64,000 bases of DNA from an uncultured Fibrobacter sp. (GCF_947305105.1 NZ_CAMZCS010000001.1:275582-339581); one strand, 5' to 3'; shown: positions 35,717 through 45,546, counted from the first letter of the stretch. A program made the numbers and translations. The notes: generated from the letters alone by a model not told the origin.

Positions 35717-38056
35717 CTAGAACATCTTTCTTGCGCTCTTCTTCACAGGCCCGCTCTTCTTGTCCTTGGGATCGCTGACGACACCCTTGGCGGCGTTCTT
35801 GTTGCTGAAGAGAGTGGCGTCGTCGGCGGACTTCGTCTTGACTTCGAAGTGGTTGCCGTCGCACATTTCTTCGGGCGCATAGCCTGCAGTGTAGAGGCAG
35901 TACGTCTTGGAATTGCAGAACTCGCCGGCGATCTTTCCTGTGTGGTTGCAGATGCCGCGGCTCACGACTCCCTTAGGCACGGGGAACGGCTTGCGCGGGA
36001 GGTCCTTGTGCAACTGCTTCATCGTGGCAATCCAGATGGGGAGCGCGTCTTCGGTACCGGTGTGGCCTGCGCCCATGGTGCCCGGACTGTCGGAACCAAT
36101 CCAAACGCCCATGGTGTACTGCTTGGTAAAGCCGATGTACCAGGCGTCGGTGTAGTCGTTCGTCGTACCGGTCTTGCCGCCGCTCGGGTGCGTGAATCCG
36201 CTGGCCCATACACGTGCGGCCGTACCGCGGACGTTCACGTCCTTGAGCATGTCGACCATCAGGTATGCCGATGCCGGGCGGAGCACTTCGTGTTCGACCT
36301 TGGAATTCTTCTCGATGACTTCGCCGTTGCGGTCCACGATGGATTCGATCATGTAGGGCTCGATGCGGTTACCGCCGTTGGGGAACACCGTGTAGGCGGA
36401 CGTCATTTCCATGAGGGTCGCACCGACGGAACCCAGGGCAAGGCTCGGGACCGCCATGAGCGGTGCGCGCTTGATGCCGAATTTACGGGCGTAGTTCACC
36501 ACGTTGCTGAGGCCGTACTTCATGCCGGTGAGGATGGCGGGCAGGTTTTTGGACTTGTAGAGGGCGGCGCGGAGCGTCATCATGCCCTGGAAATCGTGGT
36601 CGAAGTTGGCCGGGCGCCAGACCTTGTTCGGGTTCTTGTCGTCCGGGTCGGGAATGGTGACGGGGGAGTCGTTGACGGAGTCGCACGGGCTTGCTCCGTT
36701 GTCCATGGCTGTCGCGTAGACGAAAGGCTTGAACGAGGAACCCGGCTGGCGGAGGGACTGGACAGCGCGGTTCCAGCGGGACTGGTTGTAGTCGCTGCCG
36801 CCGACCATGGCGCGGATGGCGCCGGTCTCGTTTTCGATAAGAATTGCCGCGACTTCGGCGTGGTGGTAAAGGATACTGTCGGGGAACCGGCGCTTGAGGG
36901 CCGGACGCTTGAGGTCTTCTTGCAGGTAGTCCTTCTTGAACAATGCGTAGATGCTGTCGAAGTGGGCGATAACGCTATCTTCGGGCATGCCGTATTTCTT
37001 GGGCAGGAACAGCCTCTTGCAGGCCCTGCGCTTGATGCGCTTGCGCACCCTTTCCACCTGTACCTGGGAAACGCTGTCCGCGAAGGCCTGGATGTCGGGG
37101 TCGATGGTCGAGTTGATGGAAACGCCGTCTGCGTACAGCGAGTTTTCGCCGTACTTCTTTTCCATGTACTTGCGGATTTCTTCGTAGAAGTACAGCCCCG
37201 CACCCTGGTCTTCTTCCTTTTCGGCGAGGGTGATGGGGGTCTTGATGAATTCGCGGTACTGGTCCTTGGTGATGAAACCGGCGTCGTACATGGCGTAGAG
37301 GACCGTGTTGCGGCGTTCGAGGGAGGCCTCGGGCTTGCGGTCGGGGCGGTAGGCCTCCGGGCGCTGGAGCATACCGGCGAGCACGGCAATTTCGGGGATG
37401 GTGAGGCTGTCCAACGGGCGGCCGAAGTAGAACCTTCCTGCCGCCTGGAAACCGTAGTTACCGCCAGACAGGTAGACCTCGTTCATGTAGAATTCGAGGA
37501 TTTCTTCCTTGGTGTAGGTCTGCTCGATGCGGATGGCCGTCATCGCTTCCTTGATCTTACGCGAAATGGAACGTTCCGGCGTGAGGAACAAGAGCTTTGT
37601 CAACTGCTGGGTAAGGGTGGACGCACCGCGCATCTTCTTGCCGGAGGTCACGCTCTCGAGGATGGCGCTCGGGATGGCCCAGACGTTCATGCCCCAGTGG
37701 TTGAAGAATTCGCGGTCTTCGATGGCCATCACGGCGTGGTAGACGTCGGCGGGGATGGAGTCGAAACTGACCCACTCGCGGCGTTCCACATAATATTCAT
37801 GGGCGATTTTCCCGTTCATGTCGTAGATGTTCGTGACGAGGCGCGGGTTGATCTGCTCTAGCTGGGAAAGCGAGGGCAGTTCGGGCGAGAAGTGCACGTA
37901 GGTCACGATGACGGCGATGAAGCCCAGCAAGACAGGGATAAACAGGATGAGCAGCCACTTGACGACTTTCCTGTCGGAAAAGAGCTTTTTCAGGAACTGG
38001 AGAACCACGTCCAGGACGGGCTTGATTTTTTCGAGGTAAGGAAGGAGCTTGTTCAT
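35717..38056 (-). CDS. bifunctional penicillin-binding protein 1A
   Basis: 779 residues. One N-terminal membrane segment (about 32-53), glycosyltransferase GT51 with catalytic Glu113 in AIEDREFFNHWG and RKIKEAMTAIRIEQ, and a transpeptidase domain with Ser440 in the SSFK motif and KTGTTNDYTDAWYIGFT. The enzyme polymerises and cross-links peptidoglycan in the periplasm. The C-terminus is a basic extension after a Cys-containing segment (CNHTGKIAGEFCNSKTYCL) that may be disulphide-bonded. Long antisense reading frames here are shadows. Confidence 0.95.
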   Translation of the reverse strand: MNKLLPYLEKIKPVLDVVLQFLKKLFSDRKVVKWLLILFIPVLLGFIAVIVTYVHFSPELPSLSQLEQINPRLVTNIYDMNGKIAHEYYVERREWVSFDSIPADVYHAVMAIEDREFFNHWGMNVWAIPSAILESVTSGKKMRGASTLTQQLTKLLFLTPERSISRKIKEAMTAIRIEQTYTKEEILEFYMNEVYLSGGNYGFQAAGRFYFGRPLDSLTIPEIAVLAGMLQRPEAYRPDRKPEASLERRNTVLYAMYDAGFITKDQYREFIKTPITLAEKEEDQGAGLYFYEEIRKYMEKKYGENSLYADGVSINSTIDPDIQAFADSVSQVQVERVRKRIKRRACKRLFLPKKYGMPEDSVIAHFDSIYALFKKDYLQEDLKRPALKRRFPDSILYHHAEVAAILIENETGAIRAMVGGSDYNQSRWNRAVQSLRQPGSSFKPFVYATAMDNGASPCDSVNDSPVTIPDPDDKNPNKVWRPANFDHDFQGMMTLRAALYKSKNLPAILTGMKYGLSNVVNYARKFGIKRAPLMAVPSLALGSVGATLMEMTSAYTVFPNGGNRIEPYMIESIVDRNGEVIEKNSKVEHEVLRPASAYLMVDMLKDVNVRGTAARVWASGFTHPSGGKTGTTNDYTDAWYIGFTKQYTMGVWIGSDSPGTMGAGHTGTEDALPIWIATMKQLHKDLPRKPFPVPKGVVSRGICNHTGKIAGEFCNSKTYCLYTAGYAPEEMCDGNHFEVKTKSADDATLFSNKNAAKGVVSDPKDKKSGPVKKSARKMF

Positions 38057-38132
38057 CGATGCTTCTTTGAAATTTTTTGGCTAAATCTAGAAATCTTTTT
38101 AAAATTATTTTTTTGTTTTTGTCAAAAACCCC

Positions 38133-38160
38133 TTGACAACAGCATGTTTTTAGCTATATT
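38133..38160 (+). promoter_or_regulatory. sigma70-like promoter of tRNA-Arg
   Basis: -35 TTGACA (38133-38138), 16-bp spacer, -10 TATATT (38155-38160), 13 bp before the tRNA. The 14-mer AACCCCTTGACAAC is shared with the trp leader promoter at 62082. Confidence 0.8.
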
Positions 38161-38173
38161 TGGGGCACATCTA

Positions 38174-38600
<427 letters not shown>

Positions 38601-39097
38601 CTCTAATTTATATAAATGTTCGCTTTCAGGCGATTTTGTATATATTAATGGCATGATGGGCAATCTTTCTACAAGGACGGGGACTGCGGACGAAGTGTAT
38701 TTTGCCTACGACTACCGCGCCTTCGGCGAGCAGGTAAGCCTCGTGGAACCCGCCGACAAGGTGACGGAGAATTTCACCGGGAAGGAAAAGGATGACGAAA
38801 TCGAGTTGAACTATTTCGGAGCCCGTTACCTCGATCCCATGCTCGGATTGTGGACTTCCGTTGACCCCGCAAGGCAATTCTCCTTTGACGCCTGAATTTT
38901 CAACACCGCATGAGACTGGACATGCTGTTGGTATGAGAAATCGATATAAGGGAACAGGAGCGCTGATGCCAGGATACAATCATAATTTGATGTCTCTTCC
39001 GAATCCTAAGCGTAAAAATGAGCCTTTGAATTTAACGAGTAACCAAATACAAGAAATTTTTACAAGTCCTAATAATGTATATTCTGAATATGAATAA
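38601..39097 (+). pseudogene. Rhs core fragment joined out of frame to a metalloprotease-like tip
   Basis: An Rhs/YD-repeat core end is readable (YFAYDYRAFGEQVSLVEPAD, NFTGKEKDDEIELNYFGARY, LGLWTSVDPARQF) up to 38895, where the frame stops. In the next frame, continuing to 39097, the sequence PHETGHAVGMRNRY and HNLMS resembles the end of a zinc metalloprotease (HExxHxxG). A core without N-terminus and a frameshifted tip with most of the toxin domain missing indicate a decayed, displaced Rhs toxin cassette. The first 185 bp are duplicated at 41206. Confidence 0.78.
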
Positions 39098-39953
39098 AAT
39101 TATTTGGTACATAGTTGTTTCCTTGCTGTTTGCTGCGTGCTCGGAAAGAGAGAGCAACTCTAATTGGAAAGAAGTTTCATGCCGTTTCTTTTCACTGGAT
39201 ATTCCTTTTGGATATTCTTTTGAGGAAATCCCAAATGAAATGGCTGATTGGACGCATTTTCTTATCAAAGATGAACGAGGTAGTTCTATTCTTGATGTGT
39301 TTGAATCTTCTTTTCCCAATGGGTCAAGAAATGGCGACGTTTATGGGAACTTCAATTCTAGTTTTCAATTGATAGATGCCCATGTTGATGTTGACGGCTT
39401 GTTTGACGAGAAGGGTTCTGTAGTGTATTCTGTTTTGTATGGTCGATATACTGAAACAGGGGTGTCTTCATTTGTTCATTTCTTGTATTTGGCAAATAGT
39501 CCTCAAAAGGCGCTTGTAAAAAAAATAATTCAGTCTATAAAGAATCCGCAAAAAAGAGAAATGGAAAAACTTGATGTTTCTTTGCCAATTTGCAGTCGTA
39601 TCGAAAAAGTTCTTCCTTTCGATTATTCAGTAATCCTTGATGATTCAAATTTTGTATGTCGAATAAGAAATAGCCGAACTGAGGAAGTAGCTTGGGTTTT
39701 AGAATCAAATTTTGTATATCCTCCAAAATTCAAGAAAATGCCGGATTCATTGCTTTCTTCTGCATTTGAGTTAATTGACTATTATAGAATCCCAGCGAAG
39801 ACGCAAACTTCTTCCACAGAAATGAAATATTCTGAAATATATGGAAAACGCAACAAAAATAACAAGGCCGAGTTCGTTCAGTTTATATATACAGATTTTA
39901 TGAAAAAAAGTGAACTTGCAAATTTGACAAGATCGGCTATTATTTTGAAGTAA
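39090..39953 (+). CDS. putative immunity lipoprotein of the Rhs tip
   Basis: ATG 39090 overlaps the end of the Rhs tip frame (ATGAATAA), with no Shine-Dalgarno, as in coupled toxin-immunity pairs. 287 residues; lipobox LLFAAC predicts a lipoprotein, which fits protection against a toxin acting in the periplasm. The body is unrecognised, with two related halves: SVDIPFGYSFEEIP-like and CSRIEKVLPFDYSVILDD, each followed by a stretch ending with NLTRSAIILK- or LVKKIIQSIKN-like helices. AT-rich. Immunity function is inferred from position only. Confidence 0.65.
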   Translation: MNKIIWYIVVSLLFAACSERESNSNWKEVSCRFFSLDIPFGYSFEEIPNEMADWTHFLIKDERGSSILDVFESSFPNGSRNGDVYGNFNSSFQLIDAHVDVDGLFDEKGSVVYSVLYGRYTETGVSSFVHFLYLANSPQKALVKKIIQSIKNPQKREMEKLDVSLPICSRIEKVLPFDYSVILDDSNFVCRIRNSRTEEVAWVLESNFVYPPKFKKMPDSLLSSAFELIDYYRIPAKTQTSSTEMKYSEIYGKRNKNNKAEFVQFIYTDFMKKSELANLTRSAIILK

Positions 39954-40019
39954 TTTTCATTGGTCTACACATGAGTTTAATAAGCGAGTCGTATAAGCTG
40001 CTAAATTCATTGCGCATTT

Positions 40020-40055
40020 TTCCAAACAGACCGCTTTGGCGGCTTGTTTTTTTAT
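40020..40055 (+). terminator. weak candidate terminator
   Basis: CAGACCGC TTTG GCGGCTTG, an imperfect stem, followed by seven T, 70 bp after the lipoprotein gene. The rest of 39954-40210 has no supported gene; a 63-codon frame there lacks any recognisable feature. Confidence 0.45.
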
Positions 40056-40211
40056 ATGATTCCTACTCCGAAATCGCATTTCACCTAACGAGGAAAAAGG
40101 TAGTGCCAAGAGTCTTTTGCAAAAATAGTTTGTACCAACATCAGATTTTGATTTTTAAATGACGTTTCAAACGGAATTTTTGTCCACCTATTTTTGGAAA
40201 ATTAAGTTTGC

Positions 40212-40270
40212 TTGACTTGTGCTTCTCGCCGGTTTATATTGTCGGTGTTTGAAATATTCATCGACAATAT
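40212..40270 (+). promoter_or_regulatory. sigma70-like promoter with downstream palindrome
   Basis: TTGACT (40212-40217), 17-bp spacer, TATATT (40235-40240). A perfect 9-bp inverted repeat ATATTGTCG (40236-40244)/CGACAATAT (40262-40270) overlaps the -10 box and transcription start, a position suited to a repressor. Confidence 0.65.
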
Positions 40271-40287
40271 CGACAGGGGAATGTACA

Positions 40288-41205
40288 ATGGCCAAGCGCA
40301 AGCCGCTCAAGGACTGTATTGTGAAGCCGGGTGAAAAGAGCCCGTTTGCGAATTTGCTGGTGGATTTGGCCTTCAAGAAGGCCTTCGACCCGGATAAACC
40401 TTCAAGCCGTGAAAACCTTGTGAACCTGCTGAACGATCTGTTGGAACCGCAGCTCAAGCGGCCCATCAAGAACGTGTGGACTCGCAACGTGGCGAAAAAC
40501 CTGAGCGGGAGCAGGGAATCCCGCACGGCGATTTTTGACCTGCACTGCGAAGACGATATGGGCAACCTCATCGAAATAGAGGTGCAAATCCGCCGGATGA
40601 CCAACTTTTTGAAACGCCTCGCCTTTTATGCCAGCGAAATGGTCGCGAACCAGGCAGAAACCGGGAAATCGTGGAATTTTGACTTAAAACCTTCCTATGT
40701 AATCGCGTTTACACAGTATGGGGTTTTCAATGATGACCATGCCATTCATCGTGCGACGACTGTCGACATCGAATCCGGGAAACAGTTCGTGGATTCGTTC
40801 AATTACACCGTCATAGAACTCTCGAAGGTCCCCTTGTTTATCGAGGAAGGCTCTTCCAGCGTGAGCAAGTGGCTGTTCTTCTTCCGCTATTTGAACCGCT
40901 TGCGGGAGCTCCCCGCCGAATTTCCCGAACGCAAGTTCGAGCACTTGACAGAGAGCTCGAAAGTGTCTAAATTCAGCAAAGAAGAATTTGAGGCATACCG
41001 GAATATGTATCACAAAGAATGGGACGATACCGCCATGGTGGAAGCCTTTATCGAAGACCACGCGGACTTGTTCAACGCGAAGGTTGCCGAGAGCGTTTCT
41101 GAAAAAACTCGCGAAATGGCGAAGGCTATGCGTGATTACGGTGATCCTGTTGAAAAAATTGCCGCGATATCCGGTCTCTCCATAGAAGAAATCGCCAGGC
41201 TATAG
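40288..41205 (+). CDS. Rpn-family PD-(D/E)XK nuclease/putative transposase
   Basis: ATG 40288 with AGGGGA upstream; 305 residues. PFANLLVDLAFKKAFDPDKP and the nuclease core TAIFDLHCEDDMGNLIEIEVQIR (Asp, then Glu-x-Glu-Val-Gln) match the Rpn/TIGR01784 group. Characterised Rpn proteins are DNA endonucleases that stimulate RecA-independent recombination, some with roles in phage defence. The end has the short helix DPVEKIAAISGLSIEEIARL found in this family. The gene lies between two Rhs fragments and ends just before the second. Confidence 0.88.
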   Translation: MAKRKPLKDCIVKPGEKSPFANLLVDLAFKKAFDPDKPSSRENLVNLLNDLLEPQLKRPIKNVWTRNVAKNLSGSRESRTAIFDLHCEDDMGNLIEIEVQIRRMTNFLKRLAFYASEMVANQAETGKSWNFDLKPSYVIAFTQYGVFNDDHAIHRATTVDIESGKQFVDSFNYTVIELSKVPLFIEEGSSSVSKWLFFFRYLNRLRELPAEFPERKFEHLTESSKVSKFSKEEFEAYRNMYHKEWDDTAMVEAFIEDHADLFNAKVAESVSEKTREMAKAMRDYGDPVEKIAAISGLSIEEIARL

Positions 41206-41395
41206 CCTCTAATACATATAAATGTTCGCTTTCAGGCGATTTTGTATATATTAATGGCATGATGGGCAATCTTTCTACAAGGACGGGGACTGCGGACGAA
41301 GTGTATTTCGCCTACGACTACCGCGCCTTCGGCGAGCAGGTCAGCCTCGTGGAACCCGCCGACAAGGTGACGGAGAATTTCACGGGGAAGAGATG
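41206..41395 (+). pseudogene. second Rhs core fragment, near-identical copy
   Basis: 41206-41390 is almost identical to 38600-38784 and encodes the same Rhs stretch as far as FTGK, where a small deletion shifts the frame into a stop. The following bases diverge. It has no N-terminus and no toxin tip, so it is a remnant. Confidence 0.85.
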
Positions 41396-41445
41396 ACGAA
41401 AAAAAACTCAAGGTACATATGCCTATCCATCGTATACGGATGATT

Positions 41446-42675
41446 ATGCAGAATAGAAAATGTTTCCAATCGATTTTACTGATATGGCTTGTTTGTGTTA
41501 CGAGTTCTTTTGCAGTAGATGATTACTCTGATTGTGCGTTAAAGTGCCTACGGGTCGGCAATCTGTCCGACCCTTATTTCCCAGAGATTGAGCTAAATGA
41601 CTGTAATACATCCATATGCCGTTTACGTAATGAATCAGAAAAGATATTTCTTGGAAAAATCATAAAAATTCACAAAGCAGAAAAAAATGTTAATCCAAAT
41701 AATGGCTTGATTGCGTTTGCTCCTTTAGAGGGTGATGCTTCTTATGACGAAAAATTAAAATGGGAGGAGATGTCTGATGCAAAAAAATACCACTTTGATA
41801 TTGAATTACAGGTAAATGGTTTGTATGATGAGAAAAAACAGATGTGGAAAATCTATAATGATGTTGTAAAGGTTTCTGCAGATATTATGGAAGGCCGTGT
41901 TTGGGAGGGGAATCCCATGATATTGCCCTATTATCGTCCCGTTACCTGGGATGACTCCTTGAGAATGTTTTTTTTGAAAGAAGACAAATCAAGTTTGATT
42001 GTTGTTGGATTCTCAAAACCAATTCTTTTTACTGACTTGAAAGACATGAGTTTGTGTGGTGTAGGCGTCGCTTTACGAGAAAGGACAAATTACTGTATTT
42101 CCTACAATCCGTATCGTTATTCGGAAAGTGTCCTGTATGAGGGAAATCCAAGTGTTGATGTGAAAAAAGCAAAAAAGGAGGGGCCTCCAAATGTGATTGT
42201 TTATGGGAGTGTAGACTCTGTTCTTTTTTCTTCGCTTGAGATAACGGAAGAAGATGATGATAAATTGAGAAATCCAAAGACTATAGAATCCATAAATCCA
42301 AAATTAAAAAAAAAGTATTTAGATTACCTAAGTAAATTGATGAAATATAAGGTGACCTATGTAATCTCTAAGAAGGGAAGATTTGACTTGCTTTCAAAAA
42401 AATGGCTCCCTGATACAGGAAAAATGAGGATGTCATCTATTCAATACAGTGGTTGGACAATTGATGAGAATTCCGTATTGATGGTCCGCAATACTATTGA
42501 TTCTCTAAGAGGTGGCGACTATATTTTTTCAGGATATAAGAGCAAGAATGGTGATATTCGATTGGACTATGTGTCAAAAAGAATTTCTAAGATGCCCACC
42601 GAAAATACACATTTTCAAATGTGGTCAAGGAAAATAGAAAATAAGTGCTATGTCAAGCCTTTAGATATAAAATGA
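41446..42675 (+). CDS. secreted hypothetical protein
   Basis: I chose ATG 41446, which starts a signal peptide (MQNRKCFQSILLIWLVCVTSSFAVD); earlier ATG codons add a few residues. 409 residues. Cys-rich N-terminal part (CALKCLRVGN, NDCNTSICRLR), long charged middle, and several YVISKKGRFDLLSKKW-like strands. No family recognised. AT-rich like the rest of the island. Because it follows an Rhs fragment, it could be an orphan immunity or tip-associated gene, but nothing in the sequence shows it. Confidence 0.65.
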   Translation: MQNRKCFQSILLIWLVCVTSSFAVDDYSDCALKCLRVGNLSDPYFPEIELNDCNTSICRLRNESEKIFLGKIIKIHKAEKNVNPNNGLIAFAPLEGDASYDEKLKWEEMSDAKKYHFDIELQVNGLYDEKKQMWKIYNDVVKVSADIMEGRVWEGNPMILPYYRPVTWDDSLRMFFLKEDKSSLIVVGFSKPILFTDLKDMSLCGVGVALRERTNYCISYNPYRYSESVLYEGNPSVDVKKAKKEGPPNVIVYGSVDSVLFSSLEITEEDDDKLRNPKTIESINPKLKKKYLDYLSKLMKYKVTYVISKKGRFDLLSKKWLPDTGKMRMSSIQYSGWTIDENSVLMVRNTIDSLRGGDYIFSGYKSKNGDIRLDYVSKRISKMPTENTHFQMWSRKIENKCYVKPLDIK

Positions 42676-42759
42676 AAAACAAGTGATGTGTGAATTGCGC
42701 AAGAGTTTAGCAAGAGAATTGCATGATCTTCCATATTGTATTGTGCAATTCGGCAGAGG

Positions 42760-42782
42760 TAAAGCCCATTTCAAAGTCAATT
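42760..42782 (+). repeat. 23-bp direct repeat, left copy
   Basis: Identical to 46113-46135 (TAAAGCCCATTTC...GTCAATT). The pair brackets the second ATPase gene and three small genes. Confidence 0.85.
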
Positions 42783-42904
42783 CAGAATCCAAATTCTATG
42801 AGCAATGCGACCCATTATGATTACGATTTCAATCAAAATTTCATTGAGGACAAGTTTAAACGCTTGAAAATTCTGTAAAAAAAGCATTTTTTTTTAAATC
42901 TCCC

Positions 42905-42987
42905 TTGAAAAAGTGCATTTAAATGCAAAAAAGTGGGTTGAAAAAGTGTATTTTTGTGTTGATTTATCCATTGGAAAAGTGTATATT
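42905..42987 (+). promoter_or_regulatory. three iterated boxes at 33-bp spacing upstream of ATPase gene
   Basis: TTGAAAAAGTGCATTT (42905), TTGAAAAAGTGTATTT (42938) and TTGGAAAAGTGTATAT (42971) start exactly 33 bp apart, about three helical turns, the last ending 7 bp before the start codon. This places all boxes on one DNA face, as for cooperative binding of a regulator. The rest of 42676-42904 holds no supported gene. Confidence 0.75.
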
Positions 42988-42993
42988 TAGGGT

Positions 42994-44331
42994 ATGTTCA
43001 AGCGGAAAATCCTTAAAGAATTCGAAAAATGGATGAATGGCGGGGGCAAGAAAAAGGCTCTTGTCGTCAAGGGAATGCGCCAAATCGGCAAGACATTCAG
43101 TGTTCTTGAATTCGCTAGGAGTCACTATAAGCATGTGGTCTATGTGAACTTCAAGGAGAACGACAGCGCCCGTAGAATTTTCGACGGCGATTTCAATGTC
43201 AACCGCATGACGATCGACCTGTCGGCCCTACTTCCCGATGCTCGCTTCGAACCGAAAAAAACCGTCATTATATTTGACGAGATTCAGGAATGCGCAAATG
43301 CACGCGCAAGCATCAAACCGTTCATGGAAGATGGTCGATATGACGTCATTTGCACGGGTTCGCTCCTGGGAATAAAGGGGTATAACAGAAAAAAGGGTAA
43401 GGGCGTCCCGACAGGTTTCGAGAGAATTGTTTACATGAAGCCTATGGATTTCGAGGAATTTCTGTGGGCAAAGGGCATTGACGAAAAAGTCATCGATTAT
43501 CTGAAGGAATGCTTCAGAAACAAGATCCCTGTTAGCGGAACCACTCACAACGCCATGTTGCGCTATTTTAGGGAATATCTCTGCGTGGGTGGTCTCCCGT
43601 ACATCGTTTCCCGTTTCGTCGAAACAAACGACATGAACGTTGTTTGGCAAGAACAGCAGGATATTCTCGAAGAATACAAGGACGATTTTGGCAAGCACCT
43701 CGACGAAGATGAAAACGAGGAAGTTGACAGAACGCTTCTAGGCAGAATCAACCGCGTATTCGATTCCATTCCGGCTCAACTCGCCAAAGAGAATAAAAAA
43801 TTCACATATTCCTCATTAGAAAAGAAAGGTCGTTCCGAAGCATACCAGAACGCAATCCAGTGGCTTTATGACTGCGGCATCATCAACCTATGTCACAATC
43901 TCACAAACATATCCACTCCTCTGGACGGTTACAAGATTGAAAACGCGTTCAAGATCTATGTTCAGGATTCCGGGCTGTTCGTCGCGATGCTCGAAAAAGG
44001 ATGTGCTGCCAAAATCCTTAGCGGAGACTTAGGGTTTTACAAGGGTGCTATTTACGAGAACATTGTTGCTGACTGTTTCTCGAAACAGGGGCGAAACCTA
44101 TACTACTTCCGCAAAGATTCCGGTCTTGAAATTGACTTTGTGGAAACCATTGCAGGTGAAACTGCTTTAATTGAAGTCAAGGCAACTTCGGGGCAAACCA
44201 AGTCAGCAAAAACTGTTCTCCAAAACGAGAATTACGAAGTAGAAATCTGCTACAAGCTTTCCGAAAACAATGTAGGCGTTGTCGGGAAAATCGTGACGTT
44301 ACCTTACTACATGACCATATTCCTGGAATGA
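42994..44331 (+). CDS. AAA_14/DUF4143 ATPase (second copy)
   Basis: 445 residues. Walker A GMRQIGKTF (27-35), Walker B TVIIFDEIQE (90-99) with Asp95-Glu96, CTGSLLGI as sensor region, and DUF4143 at the C-terminus with an intact PD-(D/E)XK-like pattern (LEIDFVE...ALIEVKATSG). It is only distantly similar to the copy at 30922. The intact E-x-K suggests nuclease potential, which is inference. It overlaps the next gene by 4 bp. The DUF4143 ATPases have no settled function. Confidence 0.88.
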   Translation: MFKRKILKEFEKWMNGGGKKKALVVKGMRQIGKTFSVLEFARSHYKHVVYVNFKENDSARRIFDGDFNVNRMTIDLSALLPDARFEPKKTVIIFDEIQECANARASIKPFMEDGRYDVICTGSLLGIKGYNRKKGKGVPTGFERIVYMKPMDFEEFLWAKGIDEKVIDYLKECFRNKIPVSGTTHNAMLRYFREYLCVGGLPYIVSRFVETNDMNVVWQEQQDILEEYKDDFGKHLDEDENEEVDRTLLGRINRVFDSIPAQLAKENKKFTYSSLEKKGRSEAYQNAIQWLYDCGIINLCHNLTNISTPLDGYKIENAFKIYVQDSGLFVAMLEKGCAAKILSGDLGFYKGAIYENIVADCFSKQGRNLYYFRKDSGLEIDFVETIAGETALIEVKATSGQTKSAKTVLQNENYEVEICYKLSENNVGVVGKIVTLPYYMTIFLE

Positions 44332-45002
44332 CAATGAAAATTTTATTTCTGATTTTTCTATGTATGTCAACCCTTTGGGCTCATAGAATAGCTGGAGTTT
44401 CGTTAGATTCCGTTGATGTTGTGTATGAGGAAAAACTGGAATCTGGTTCATTACACATTAACCTTAAATTTATTTCTCCCGGGAAATTGGAAAAAATTAG
44501 TGTTCGTGGAAGTGATCTTTTCATTGACATCAAGAAAGATGAATTGTCTGTTTTAGACGGTATTTTAATATGTGGTATGTGGGTGAAAAAAAATAATTGC
44601 TCATACGAGGTTTATTTTGATACCCCTCAGTCATATACCAAGGGGGTTCTGTCTTTTAATGGCAATGAAGGCTACAAGGTTGAAAAGAAGGAACTTCGCT
44701 CTCGTAAAGAACCTGGTCAATTGTCTCAAATACATTCAAAAGAAAATATATTGAATTATACTCCATCGGACAGCGACCTTCATATAAAGACTTTGTTTGC
44801 AAGATATGATGTGAGTCCAGTTGTCGGTAAATTTATGGTAAAAAAAGAGGATGAAAAATTCATCCAGCTTCAAACGCGTGATAAATCTTTCCAATTCTCA
44901 AGTAGCACACCCACATCGTATTTTTCATTGAAAGAGATAAAACGCAATACATCTTATTACCTGATTCTGAACGATTATTCGATATCGTTTAATCCGTTCT
45001 AA
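44328..45002 (+). CDS. secreted hypothetical protein
   Basis: 224 residues. The ATG at 44328 overlaps the ATPase stop (ATGA), and a second ATG at 44334 is equally possible. A signal peptide MKILFLIFLCMSTLWA is evident. The mature part is unrecognised, rich in Lys, Asp and Ser, with beta-type strands. Coupling to the ATPase suggests a shared transcript. The string AATGACAATGAAAATTTT at its start recurs at 46073. Confidence 0.6.
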   Translation: MTMKILFLIFLCMSTLWAHRIAGVSLDSVDVVYEEKLESGSLHINLKFISPGKLEKISVRGSDLFIDIKKDELSVLDGILICGMWVKKNNCSYEVYFDTPQSYTKGVLSFNGNEGYKVEKKELRSRKEPGQLSQIHSKENILNYTPSDSDLHIKTLFARYDVSPVVGKFMVKKEDEKFIQLQTRDKSFQFSSSTPTSYFSLKEIKRNTSYYLILNDYSISFNPF

Positions 45003-45062
45003 AGTCCAAGTGCCAAAAAATTTTGTATGATTGGAGAGGAATGTCTTTAAATAAGGTTAAAG

Positions 45063-45443
45063 ATGCTGAAATGTGTAAATAAGAAAATTTTTATAGCAAT
45101 ATTTTTAGTTTTTCTTTTTTTATTTGCTTATATAAAGTTCGATAGATCTCCAATAAAAAGTGAATGGAGGTCAGGTTATTTCTATATTTCCACTACAGCG
45201 AACTGTTATTCTTGTATTTCATCTGAAGATTCTCTTTTTCTTGAAAATCAATCAAAAAAAACATATAAAGACACTGTTCAATTAGATATAAATTATTATG
45301 GCATTGACGGTGTACTTGGAGTCGTCAAGTATGAAGGAGGACGATATGTAGATTTTTTGGAGGGTTTCAACTCTACATCATATTATCTTAATGTCGGCAA
45401 CATCTATTTTGGTCCTTTTGGTGAAACGATGGTTACGTATTGA
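45063..45443 (+). CDS. small membrane-anchored hypothetical protein
   Basis: 126 residues. One N-terminal transmembrane segment (IFIAIFLVFLFLFAYI), then a short soluble part with CYSC and aromatic-rich strands (YGIDGVLGVVKYEGG). Very AT-rich. No family recognised. Confidence 0.55.
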   Translation: MLKCVNKKIFIAIFLVFLFLFAYIKFDRSPIKSEWRSGYFYISTTANCYSCISSEDSLFLENQSKKTYKDTVQLDINYYGIDGVLGVVKYEGGRYVDFLEGFNSTSYYLNVGNIYFGPFGETMVTY

Positions 45444-45546
45444 ATTACTAGATATAATGCCACATTCAACACATACAATAGACGATGCAATCTTATTAGA
45501 AAAGAGATTTGTCTATCTTTAAGGTGAGAAAACAACAGAGGTTACC

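Noticed and set aside
39971..40162. 63-codon frame between the lipoprotein and Rpn genes
   Set aside because: No ribosome site, no signal or family; it spans a probable terminator hairpin.
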